Source: Hemerocallis citrina (Eukaryota; Streptophyta; Magnoliopsida; Asparagales; Asphodelaceae). From it: 64,000 nt of DNA. Within the stretch, counting starts at the first letter, position 1, and the number at the start of each line of letters is the position of its first letter. Below are positions 22,855 through 33,506 of this stretch, piece by piece. The DNA is taken from contig CM030366.1 in the NCBI GenBank assembly GCA_017893485.1, positions 71,707,469-71,771,468 on the forward strand, in the 5' to 3' direction. Both the position numbers and the translations under genes were made by a program. The notes under the pieces were generated by a model. That model worked only from the letters and a program-made list of their open reading frames with translations, was not told the DNA's origin and did not search any database.

Positions 22855-23870
22855 AACTAACTCAAATTAAAAAACAACTAAATCATAAGCTACCTATATA
22901 ACTCATGACCTTATTCATAAGAAACAAAAACAATTTACGTTAGAATTTAACTAACCTAATCTACTATATCTACTCAAAGTTAAGAAGATAACTGACAAAA
23001 CAAATCAATAGATAGCATATATCTTTAAAAAGAAGTTATGGTTTTATTTAAATCATAATTACATATTTTATTAATTATCTTTTGAAATTTGAGTAGATTA
23101 AGTTACTTAAGTTTTTAAATTATTATTATCTTTAATTCACTTATACATTTTAATTTACTTTAGTTATTTCTAAGTAAAACTACTTCCTAAATTTATGTCG
23201 GTGTCTAACTGAGAGTAAATTATGTAGGAAAAACATAACAAACACCCCCCAACCCACACACACAAAATTCAAGAGCTAAAACACCAGAAAAATTAAGAAA
23301 AATACAAAATTGATCAGAATTACATAACAAAACTGTTTTAGATTTAGTTTAATTTCTATCTATCATCTAAAAGAGTAGAGAATCTTTTTCTTTTTCTTTT
23401 CTATTTTTGGAAACTAATAATGATAAAAAAATATTTTATGTGGGAAGTTTTGTGCACAGTTGTGGATTTGAATTGGAATTTTGGGCTGCAGTGAGATTGT
23501 GGACGAACCAAGTGAATGATTTGTTTTGCTAAAGAGAACGGGTGTGCATAGGATTATTTTCCTAGCTTTTCTTTTTTGGTTTTTTGTTGAGCTTTTAAAG
23601 TGCAAGTCACCACCAAATTATGGGTAATTGCATGGTATGATATGATTTTATAATTTTTTTTGTATTTAAATCATTCATTAATGTAGATTTGTGACTAAAT
23701 TTTTGATTAGATATTGTTAGATAATATAGGTCTACATTTGAATTATCATAGGTGCTAAATAACCGATATACCTTCAACTTTTAGATAAAATAGTTCTATA
23801 GTAGTAAAAGTTCATCTAATACAATCTACTACCAAATTAATAAAATATATATATCTCTTCTACAAGCATT
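22855..23870. repeat. Diverged tandem duplication, copy 2
   Basis: Matches copy 1 (19830-22370) in order but lacks the Helitron and the tRNA-like insert, which makes it shorter. Between the copies, 22371-22854 is AT-rich with no gene seen. Copy 2 ends where a Copia LTR begins at 23880. Confidence 0.75.
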
Positions 23871-23879
23871 TAAAATAAT

Positions 23880-24494
23880 TGTTAGTCGGTATGGGCTTGT
23901 GGGTCGGGCCCATGAGCCAATTCCAAGCTTGGTGGGCATCCTTAAAGGATGATTATGCCCTAAATAAAACATCTCTATTATTATCTTTGGTGAAGATACT
24001 TTCCTAGTATGTACGCTCTTTTATGGCAAAAGATAAATAATTAAATAAAATAATATATTGGGACTATATTCTTGCCTTGCAATCCCTCTCGTGATCTCCC
24101 CCTGTAAATAGAGGGGTGGAGTCTAGGGTTGAGAGTTACAATATATGAGATAGATTGTACTCCCATATCAATCCCTCAAGATCCATAGAAAGAGAAAGGA
24201 GTTCTCTTTCCGTTGCTCTTCTCCACAATTGTTATCCTTCTGCCGCCACTTGAGAATGAAGGCGTGGAATCAGTGCGTATCCTCATCCTATAAGATCTAT
24301 TACCGTACGAGAAATTTCTTGGAGGAGTTTTCAGGCTATCAAGGAGATCAAAACTTCCGCTTCTTCAACTGCCAAAACCCAATGTAAGGCTAACCATACA
24401 TGCAGTATCATGCTGGGAATTATGTTTATGTTTATGTGATCTCTTTATATGCCTTACCTATGATGTCGATATAGATTGCCATGAATAACCAACA
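23880..24494 (+). mobile_element. Copia-type LTR (615 bp)
   Basis: Starts TGTTAGTCGG, ends ATAACCAACA, and is followed by a tRNA-iMet primer site. It contains a TATA-like stretch (CTGTAAATAGAGG, about 24101-24113), a typical plant LTR promoter. It is a 5' LTR in plus orientation. The rest of the element is lost apart from about 300 bases of leader. Confidence 0.8.
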
Positions 24495-24495
24495 T

Positions 24496-24507
24496 TGGTA
24501 TCAGAGC
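24496..24507 (+). other. tRNA-iMet primer-binding site
   Basis: TGGTATCAGAGC, an exact match to the common plant primer site, one base after the LTR end. Confidence 0.9.
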
Positions 24508-24799
24508 CTGGGGCTTTAGAATATGTGATTTTTTGGGCTAAAATCCCAAAAAATCATGTATGTTAAGAAAATGTAATTTTTATCAATTAAGTTGTTGATC
24601 ACGATGGAATTTCAAGTAAGATTTTTTTAATCAATAAAATAATACATATTTATTTTTTAGATCGTTAACTCGTGTTTGTTTGAATGAATTATTAAGGATC
24701 TATATGGGATAATTTTTGGTAAATTATAATTCTTTTTGTTGAATTTGCAAAATTTCCAAACTCTTATTATGAAAAATCCTTGGTTGTTGCTTTTTTTAG
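24508..24799 (+). other. Leader remnant of the Copia element
   Basis: AT-rich sequence downstream of the primer site with no gag frame. It stops at the LTR of the pol-less Tat-like element. No continuation of this Copia is seen beyond 38222, so it was truncated before or during that insertion. Confidence 0.5.
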
Positions 24800-25388
24800 T
24801 GTGGGAGCAAACAAATGTGATTCTTATTTTAATGTGGAAATCTTGGACCTCAACCCTTGATCAGACCCCAATGAGAGGCTAATATTTGTGGAGATGATTG
24901 AATAGGGTGGTGGTTGTTTTGACCGGTGGCCACCGTGTACGTATAGTCTGAAACACCGGGAGTGATCCCGACGACAAACGCTCAGACAATCAAGTCAATA
25001 ATTAGAAGCAAAAATTAGGTTTAGGGAGTGAAATTTTCGTTACCCCTAAATCATAGAGGGAGGAAGGTATTTATTAACCATGGAGGGTGAACTAGATGGG
25101 AAAGAATCACTGATTGGTTCAAATCCCGCCGATTGAGGAATTAATCTGTTGACTAATCCTTGATTAGGGGGGATTTGGTTGGAAATTGTGATTAGTTGGA
25201 GGTCCCCCTAATTAGGCTGCTAGTGGGCCCTGTAGTTGATCTGGATGAGCAGATGGGTCTGAAGAAGTCCCACGTCCCTTCTTCGGGTCTGCTGTCAACT
25301 TAGAACTACTATATTGCCATTAGGAGCTTTGAGATCTGTGCCTGCTTAGATCATGCGGCCTAGATCGAGGTGGTTTTCACCCACATCA
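24800..25388 (-). repeat. 3' LTR of TR-GAG-A (589 bp)
   Basis: Plus-strand ends are TGTGGGAGCAAAC and CACCCACATCA. It matches 37864-38222, which lacks about 230 internal bases. On the minus strand the LTR start (TGATGTGGG) is preceded by a purine-rich GGGAGTGGGGTTCTTA, an acceptable polypurine tract (25389-25406). Confidence 0.8.
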
Positions 25389-27227
25389 TAAGAACCCCAC
25401 TCCCGGAGGTAGAAAGTTGCGATCTTCGGGGAGTAATATCTACTTTGACGAATGTGAATTTTTTAGAACAAGTATGCTTGTATAGGGCTTGGGGTTTGCT
25501 TCGACATAAGGATGAATTGGTAGGGGTCTGAGGATGTAGGGAGCAGGAGGTCTAGTATGCTGAGGCCGTATGGTCCAAGGAGTTAGGAGAAATCTGACAA
25601 GAGGCTCGGATGACGTCTACACATCCGACCTAACCCTTGCATGTCTGATGAGAGGTTTGGATGACGTCTACCCATCCGAGCCGACCCCTGCATGGCCTGA
25701 GGCTGTAAGAGATCCAATTGATAGGCTCGGACGACACTTGCACATCTGATGTAATGCCCTGATTTTTCAATTTATGAAAAATTATTTTATTTTGTACGTA
25801 GTGAGCACGTGCAATATTTTTTGGTTAATATCTTCATCAAGATGCGTAAAGATATTTTAATATGTGCTTTTGATTATTTTATACAAAAGCCTTCTTCTAA
25901 ATGGATGAAAAGTCTTTTCTTTAAAAGCCCAAAGTTAATTAAATTTATTATTTTTATAATAATTATTTTGGCCCATAAACTAAAGCTCATGGACTATTTT
26001 TTATACAACTTGTCATGCAGAATACAATTTAAAGACTATTTTATTTTTATACAAAAATTTAATGTACAATTTTTGGATCAAGTGGCATGCACGTGCATTG
26101 CACGTATATGTGCAATTGCACATGCTTTGGAGTAGGCCGGGAATGCTTCTTTTGGAGGGAGAAATCAAATTTTGGATGGGGATCTTGGTGTGGTGGTTAC
26201 TCATCATGGGTAGTTTGTGTAACTCCTCCTTAAATCTCCACCCTTTGTTCTTAACTCCTACTCTAATCTTAGCCATCCATTCCATCAAGATTTTCGTATA
26301 AATACCCCCTCCCATGGCTAGTTATTTTTGTGCTTATTACTTTCTACAAACTTATAATCTATTATACATTATCTAGTAGTATTTTTTGTGAGTTAAAAGA
26401 TTGAGTTGTGTAGGAGTTGGGCTTGCAACAAGAAGAAGGAGAGGCCGGCTATTCAAAGGAGGGAGCTTTCGGTTTGGTGTGCTCGGGTTGGATGCTTGTG
26501 CGCGCGTGTACAAGGAGGAGAAGCATTTCGTTGCAAGGACATTCGTCTAGGAGATCACTAGTTGTACTTTCTTCAATAAGGTGGGTAAATTTTCCCTATT
26601 TCTAAATAGGAATGCATGCTAGATTCAATTGGGAAAATGATGCATGAAAATGATTATAAGGATGCACAATTAATTGGAAAAATGATCTATAATTGATTGA
26701 ATTGTTGACATGCAAATTGTGTGTGATTCTACTATTAAAATTTAAGTTGGGTGCAATATAAGTATGGATATGAATTGTGTAAATGAACTTTCATTAGTAG
26801 CATGGAAATTATGCACAAAGATTAGTAGTTGATAATGTCGCATTATGTGCTAGTTAGAAATTTGGTTATGTTGTTGTAACGATTAAATTAAGATGCAGTC
26901 ATTATATTTATGAGATGAATAATGGCAGAAAATTAGTGTAGAGATTTGTGAAATTATAATGTCGAAAAAGAATGCAATAGTGATAGTATATCAAATTAAC
27001 AAAATTGTATGGTAGAAAGGTGTTAATTATTGAAAGTATGTTTAATTGTTTAAGAAAAAAATGATTTTCATATACTGGAGTATAATTCATGATGTAAATG
27101 AGTAATCTGAAATTTTTACAGTCTATTAGTAAGAGCAAGTTGAAGTAATATTTTGATGAACATCGATATATTTCAAATAATAGAGAGTATAGATTTTAAT
27201 GAAATTCGAATGGTACTAGTGACAACT

Positions 27228-27318
27228 TGAGCACGTAGCTCAAGTGGTCGGGGGTTTTCTTCCGCTACAGTGTGCGGCTGGGTCTCATGAGGTTGTTGGT
27301 TCGAATCCCTGGCCGCCA
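27228..27318 (+). other. tRNA-like module 1 in the solo LTR
   Basis: It has a box A-like CGTAGCTCAAGTGGTCGGG and, further on, a box B-like TTGGTTCGAATCCC, followed by TGGCCGCC. It looks like a decayed tRNA or tRNA-derived sequence. The same LTR offset is occupied in the copy at 3349-6515. Confidence 0.5.
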
Positions 27319-27397
27319 TACTTTTATTTCGTTTTTTTTAAACAAGAATAGCAGCAGCCGAGAGCTCTTATGGCTCTCAGCGTCTCTTTATGATGCC

Positions 27398-27470
27398 AGT
27401 AGCATTCGGCCTAGTGGTTGTGGCTTTCGGTTGGGTTCTCTGTGGTGCTGGGTTCGAATCTTGTTCTCGG
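27398..27470 (+). other. tRNA-like module 2 in the solo LTR
   Basis: GGCCTAGTGGTTGTGG (box A-like) and GCTGGGTTCGAATCTTG (box B-like) at tRNA spacing. It is the partner of the module at 4840-4925 in the other LTR copy. Confidence 0.45.
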
Positions 27471-29369
27471 CAAGATTGAAAAATATTTTTTTTGAGGGTT
27501 TTAGTGCTCAACAAATTATGAGAAAAATATGACTATTCTTCTAAAAATATGTAGGACTTTATAAAAATAATTTGGGAATTATTTGCATGAAATGCACTAT
27601 GATTTGAGACTAAAATGCATAAATAGAACTATGGTTCTATATGTTTATTTTTTGTGAAAATTATACCTTACAAAAGAATTTAAAATAAAGTGCTAGAATG
27701 GAGTTATAACAAATAAAGAAATTACATTCAGTGATGTGAAATGAATTTATTCTCACTGGAGAATATTGTGAAATTATGAAATGTGAATATCCACTTTAGT
27801 GATGAGATTTAAATTGTGAAATTGTTATTTGATGAAATATATAGTTCATGTATGGATATGGACTCATGTTTAAATTAGAAATTCATGCTATTGAAAGAGA
27901 AAATCTGTTATGATTATGAAAATGAATCCATGAGTTAGAAATGCTCAATTTTGAAAATTGTGAATTGACATTGAAACGAAAGAGTAGCTAAGTCTCCCCC
28001 GGCAATTGGGAAAAAATGAAATGAAATTTGAAATGAAAGACCAAGGTTGGTCATGTTTGAATAAATGAATAAGTCCGGTTTAGTGGAGAGGCTAACTCTA
28101 GAGCTTTGATTATGTTCATGATTCTATTAAACTAAGGATTAGTACATAGTGGAGACGTGATAAAAGTAAGAGAAAAACATTGAGTATGAGGGCCATTGGA
28201 TAGCGGCGAAAGCGTATCCCAGGATGTCCCATGATGAGTCTGGGCGAGGATACTGCTCCAGAGTACCGTCCCGGTGGCGACGCTCGTGGGATGTTTGAAG
28301 ACTACGGGTGGTGTCATGTCTACGGTAGGAGCTGAATTACCACAGGATGTCTGCATGATGAGTCATGTCAGCGATGGGATTCCCTCCAGGGCGCCTAGAC
28401 ATGAGTTCATATGTCAGAAAACATCTAGGATACTTACCGTAGTTACAGTAGTAGAATAAGTCATAACGAGGGATTGAACCCTACAAAGATGAAGAACGAT
28501 TAAGGGCTTGCCCTCGGACCTATGTAGTATGGGATGCATAGAATCCGAACAAGTGAGCATTAGTGTCATGTAATATAAATAATTGCATTAAGGACTAAGT
28601 ACACAATCACAACACGACATCAATAGGGTAGTCCCTTGAGTTCGAAATGTGACAAGTTTGTGTTTGCTAAATATGGAAAATAAGTTATACTATTTCCGGC
28701 ATAGAGAGGACGTGTATAATGATCGTCGGTTGAATAAACTGACGTACCCACAGTCTTTATGCAGGTAAATGGCTTGATACAGATTAAAGAGGAACAAATG
28801 CTTAAAGATTATTCAATGTTGTTGTACATTTATTTCAATGTTGTAAAGTTTACTTCCGCTGTGCAGTGTAAATTGTAATGTATTCATGTAAACTCTGATG
28901 TAAAGTGAAAGTTTAAATTTCCTTGTAAAATTGTACTAAAGAAAGCAGAAAGATCCTGTAGAACATCTCGAATTCAGTGTATTTGGGATTCGGGGCGTTA
29001 CATCTGAGCTGACCTCTATTGGGACTGAGGATGTTGGAGATATCCAATGAGAGGCTCGGATGATGTCTGCATGTCCGAATCCATGCATGGCCCTGAGGCT
29101 GTTCGAGAAATTCGACTACGGCCTCGGATGTCCTCTATACTTCCGAACCGACCCCAGCAGAGTCCGAGATTCTCTAGTAAATTCGTGAATTTCTTGCCAG
29201 AGGTTCGAATGACGTGTGAGCATCCAAGCCGAGGCCTAGTGGGGATGAGCTCAGAGAATGAAAATTCGTGTGAAGGGCCCAGATGATGTGTAAATGTCTG
29301 AGACGCGGCTGAGTAAGGTAATAGCTTGAGTGAGACTTAGGAGCGTGAATTCTTGCGAGGGTCTCAGAT

Positions 29370-29705
29370 AGGGATGGAATTTGGGTCGAGTCAACCCGCG
29401 CCTTGCCCACGACCTGCCTGGCTCAACCCGACCCACATTGACCCGGTTCCGGTTCGGGTCAAACTTGTACCGCTTAACGGTTCGAACCGGGGCAAAAAAA
29501 ATCTAAACCAAACCCGCTCGACCCGGCCTGAAAACCCGCAACCCGAACGCAACCCGCTATAACCCAACCTGCCAACCCACAGGTTGAGCACCATTGGACC
29601 CGAACAGGTCAAACAGTCGACCCGCACGGGTCGACCGTTGGATTTGGCTGTTGTTGTTGCTCAATTGCTGTTTTTTTTGGTTTTTTATTTGACTTTTTTG
29701 ATTTG

Positions 29706-29737
<32 letters not shown>

Positions 29738-32700
29738 TATATAAAAAACCCCTACTTCACTCCAATTTTTTTACACCTCCATCTATCAGCTCTCTTACTC
29801 TCTCTACTTTATTCAATTCAATCAAGTTCATGCAATAAAGAAGCAAGCAACAAATACTGTATCGAATTCGTGTTCACTCAATACTCAACTACTTCTGCTA
29901 CAAACTCTCTCAACAGAAGGACTCTCTTTCTTTCTACGACTACGTAACTACGTCTACTACAAACTCACTCGACTCTGTCTACTTCTTGAGCATCTCTACT
30001 ATTATTTTGTCTCTCAACACTATATAAGATTATTCGTGAAGTACGATATCAAAATTTCTCAACTCTCTCAACCCTTGTATTTGATGTAGCTTTAATTTTT
30101 TTGGTCATATTTGTTTGTTGGTTTTTTGCTACTCTCTCTCTCTCTCTCAACCCTCCTATTGTTTATTAGATTTTTTTCGCATATACCTCATATATCATTT
30201 TTTTTATAGCATCACTTACACTACTAAAACACTAGAAATCATTTTTTTTACATACACTACTACTACAAACCCTTTATCATGTCTAGATCACGAGATAGCG
30301 GCCATTGCCAAAGTGGACAAGGTTTCACTAGTTCTTCTTGTTGGCCTCCAACAATCCTACAATTAGAGCCCGAATATAACCCTATGCTAAACATAGGTTC
30401 TCACGATGTTCCTCCACATGACATAGAACAAGAAACACATAAAACTGAATCCGCACAACCCACTTCTAGGAAAAAAAACTATAGGAAAAACTAATGATTG
30501 ACACAAATTTTATGACTTTATCCCTGATGAGGAGAATCATAGTTTAGGACATAAGATTTGTAAAACTTGTAGCAAGAGTCAAATGGAAGAAGGGTGGGGG
30601 AATGCGTAAAATTAAACGACACATTTTAAATGTACACCTTGCACTAGTACAAGACCAACAATAACAACAAAAACTCAAACCTAGGACCAGACAAATAGAT
30701 AGCCACCCCTAGGATCCCAAAATTGTTCGTAGGAAAATGGTCAAACTAGTTGTTAAGGATGAGTTACCTTTTTCTTATTTCGAGAGTAGCAACATAGAGA
30801 AATTTAAAAAAATGCACTAAATCCACATTTTAATAGAATTCCTAGAATCACACTTAAGGCTGATTGTTTTAAACTTTACAATGAAATGAGAGACACTTTA
30901 ATTACATTCTTGTATTTTGATTTGTAGAGTATCGTTAATTTTCGATAGTTGAAAATATTGTAACGATATTCCGATGATGGGCATAACTTGTCATTGGATC
31001 GATAATGATTGGATGATTCAAAAGACAATCTTATCACTTGCCGCTGTGTCGTATCCCCATAGTGGTATGGTTATAACAACTCGTATTTTAGAACTTTGTA
31101 ATTTATTTCAAATTCACAATAAAATCTTTACTATTAGTTTTGATAATGCCTCCAACAAAAATAGGTCAATTACTACTTTAAAAGAACAATTAGCTCCTCC
31201 ATGTCTTGAAATTTTCATGTTAGATGTGCATGTCATATTTTAAATTTATGTGTACAAGATGCTTTGAAAGTAGCTGATCCAGATGTGAATGTAATTAGAA
31301 ATTGTGTATATTTTATTACTTTGAGTGGTGCTATGCTTCAATAATTTAAAGAATGGTGTAAACTTAGGAAAATACATTTTAGAAAATTTTCTAGAGATGT
31401 TAAACACTGATGGAACTCTACTTTTGACTTACTAAATGTTATTACTCAATAAAAATATATTATAAACGATTTTTGTATTGCAAAAAATATGAAATTTTTT
31501 GAAATGACTTCCCAATCATGGTATTTTACCGAATCTTTGTTAAAATTTTTGGAACCTTTTAAAACCGTAAATGTAAACTTTTGTAAATCTTATGATTCTA
31601 CTTCTAGTAGTATTTTTATTTCCATTATTACTATGTTGCAAACTTTTCATGACATGTTTTCGGATCAATACATTAGTCATATTGTTATTCCCTGCTTATA
31701 CTAAAATTTTAAAGTATTTTAATCCTCCTCCTATGTTGTATTATATTGCTATTGTTATGGATCCTTGTATCAAATTAGCGGGTATGAGGAGTTTGATTGA
31801 AATATTTTTTTACTATACTTAGAAATGAATCTGAATATGATTGTAATTAATTTTCAACTAGATTTGAATCGACATTGAATAACTTGTATGATTATTATGA
31901 TAGAACTTTTGCATCTAGTAGTACAACTAGTATAAATGCTTATTCTTCTTCTTCAGCTTCTATAGGTAAGAGTAAGAGTACATTAGAAGATGTCACTGCT
32001 AATTTACTTGCTCGTATTCAATCAAAAATACCTAGGACTAATGCACCTAATAAATTAAATTTGTATAATCAACAAGATAGTGAGAGTTCTAGTACTAAGA
32101 CTAAAGTGCTACAATTGTGAAAAGAACATGAAAATCTTTTTCCTATTCTTTCACATATGACTAGAGATCTACTAACTCCTCATGTCTCTACAGTTGCTTC
32201 GGAAAGTGCTTTTTGTACAAGTGGCATGGTCCAACTAGATTACAGGAATCGCTTGAAGCCAGATTCGTTGGAGATGCTCATCTCCACGGAAGGTTGGATG
32301 AAGGCTGAAGACAACTCAAGGAATAGCGGTCAACACATTAACAAGTGGAAGCAACTCATTTGAAGATCAACAACAAGAGTAGGGAAATTTAGTTCGATGA
32401 GATCCTAGGTTTAGATTAAGTAGAAGTGCACAACAATAGTCTAATGACTTCTCTTCAGTCTAACTCTCGGCTATCTTGAACTCTAGATTATCTCCTTAAA
32501 CATATAATTCAAGAAATTTGTATGTTTTTGTTGGGTTTGTATTTCATGTATTTGTATGTAAAAAAGTTGTAAACATTTCATAGTAGTTAAAAATAATAAT
32601 ATATACAATTTTTTTTCATTCTTATACTTTTTGTACATTTTTTTCTAAATTTGGAGTTAAAAAAAAATTAACTCATGAATTTCCCAGGACCAACCCGTGA

Positions 32701-32888
32701 CTCGGCTCGACCCAATACGGGTTCAAACCGTATGAGTTCACCGATCGACCCGGGTCAAGTTCCCCTCTGCCCAACCCTACCCAGCCCAGCCCGGTTAATG
32801 ACCCAGCCGACCCAAACCCTCCTGAAACACAGGCCAACCTGGGCGGGTTGGGCCCGGCCTAGCCCGATCGAACCGAATGCCAACCCTA
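29370..32888 (+). mobile_element. hAT transposon, decayed (3519 bp)
   Basis: The ends are imperfect inverted repeats: AGGGATGGAATTTGGGTCGA on the left and, read inverted, TAGGGTTGGCATTCGGTTCGA on the right. Both lead into long GGGTC/GACCC-rich subterminal stretches. The flanks TCTCAGAT (29362-29369) and GCTCAGAT (32889-32896) match at 7 of 8 bases, as expected for an 8-bp hAT duplication. Transposase remnants lie between on the plus strand. A poly-G run at about 29719-29737 and C/T-rich leader precede them. Confidence 0.88.
30279..32363 (+). pseudogene. hAT transposase (RICESLEEPER-like), broken
   Basis: Pieces in order: an N-terminal frame from ATG 30279; a BED-finger-like segment (FIPDEENHSLGHKICKTC, about 30510); the catalytic-core segment with TCHWIDNDWMIQK, KIFTISFDNASNKNRSI and EIFMLDVHVIF (30974-31243); a middle segment with TSQSWYFTESLLKFLEPF (31489-31700); and the C-terminal dimerisation domain with HVSTVASESAFC and RLKPDSLEMLISTEGW (32157-32363). 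Many stops and frameshifts separate the pieces. The motif order is that of plant Ac-like hAT transposases. It cannot be active. Confidence 0.88.
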
Positions 32889-33506
32889 GCTCAGATGACG
32901 TGTTGCTACCTGAGCCAAGGCTCAATAAGGGTGGACCTTGAGAAAGAGAATACTTGGGAGGGGCTCAGATGTCATGTGAGCATCTGAGCCGAGGTCCTGT
33001 AGGGGTAGGCTTTAAGCATGCAAGTTCTCACGAGTGACTCGAATGATGTCCGAGCGTTAGAGCCAAAGACTATTAGGGACGAGGTTCGGCGAATTGGTGG
33101 ATTCCGCAATTTGGGGTGTTTTAGTTGTCGAGCAGTGACCTGGTAGACTGTTAACGGACCAAGTCATCAGAGCAAAATTTTGAGGAGTTTTTCCCATCAT
33201 CTGATACCCACCGTTGGATGTGTTGGTCAGATATGGTCTGGATGTTGGATGTGTTGGTCAGATATGGTCTGGATCTTGCCATTTGGCTACATCAAACCTC
33301 TAGATGATGAGTTGCGAAAGCCAGGGATCTTGCCACGTCATGATTGTGGAATTTGAGGTGCCAACTCTTGCTCTATAAATCTCTTGTCCCTTTCCCACTT
33401 CCTTTTTACTTCCTCTCATTTCAATTAGGCCATGTTTTACAACGAGAATTCCAACGACACTTACCTTCTTCCTTCAACTTTTAACCAGGTATAGAACTTT
33501 TTTAAG

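Larger units (their letters stand above)
25750..29002 (+). mobile_element. Solo LTR of the long Tekay-type family (3253 bp)
   Basis: Ends TGTAATGCCC and GGGGCGTTACA are bounded by TCTGA at 25745-25749 and 29003-29007, a perfect 5-bp target duplication. It is homologous, in inverted orientation, to the LTR at 3349-6515. A TATA box lies at about 26296-26304 (GTATAAATA). No internal sequence remains, so the element was reduced by LTR-LTR recombination. It contains two tRNA-like modules (27228-27318, 27398-27470). Confidence 0.95.
25545..33070. repeat. Diverged tandem-repeat field of TR-GAG-A (interrupted)
   Basis: Units of roughly 60-85 bases containing GAGGCTCGGATGACGTCTAC and ...CATCCGAGCCGA recur at 25545-25744, 29003-29369 and 32890-33070. 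The two gaps are the solo LTR and the hAT element. The field lies just inside the 3' LTR, matching the position of the 89-bp array in the young element, but the unit sequence is different. No reading frame persists through it. Confidence 0.7.

Noticed and set aside
24800..25388. Target duplication for TR-GAG-A
   Set aside because: Flanks TTTAG and CCTTT do not match; I do not claim a clean insertion for this element.
27228..27470. Functional tRNA genes
   Set aside because: Box A and B cores are present but no paired acceptor or anticodon stem is convincing, and the same pair occurs inside another LTR copy, so they are element components.
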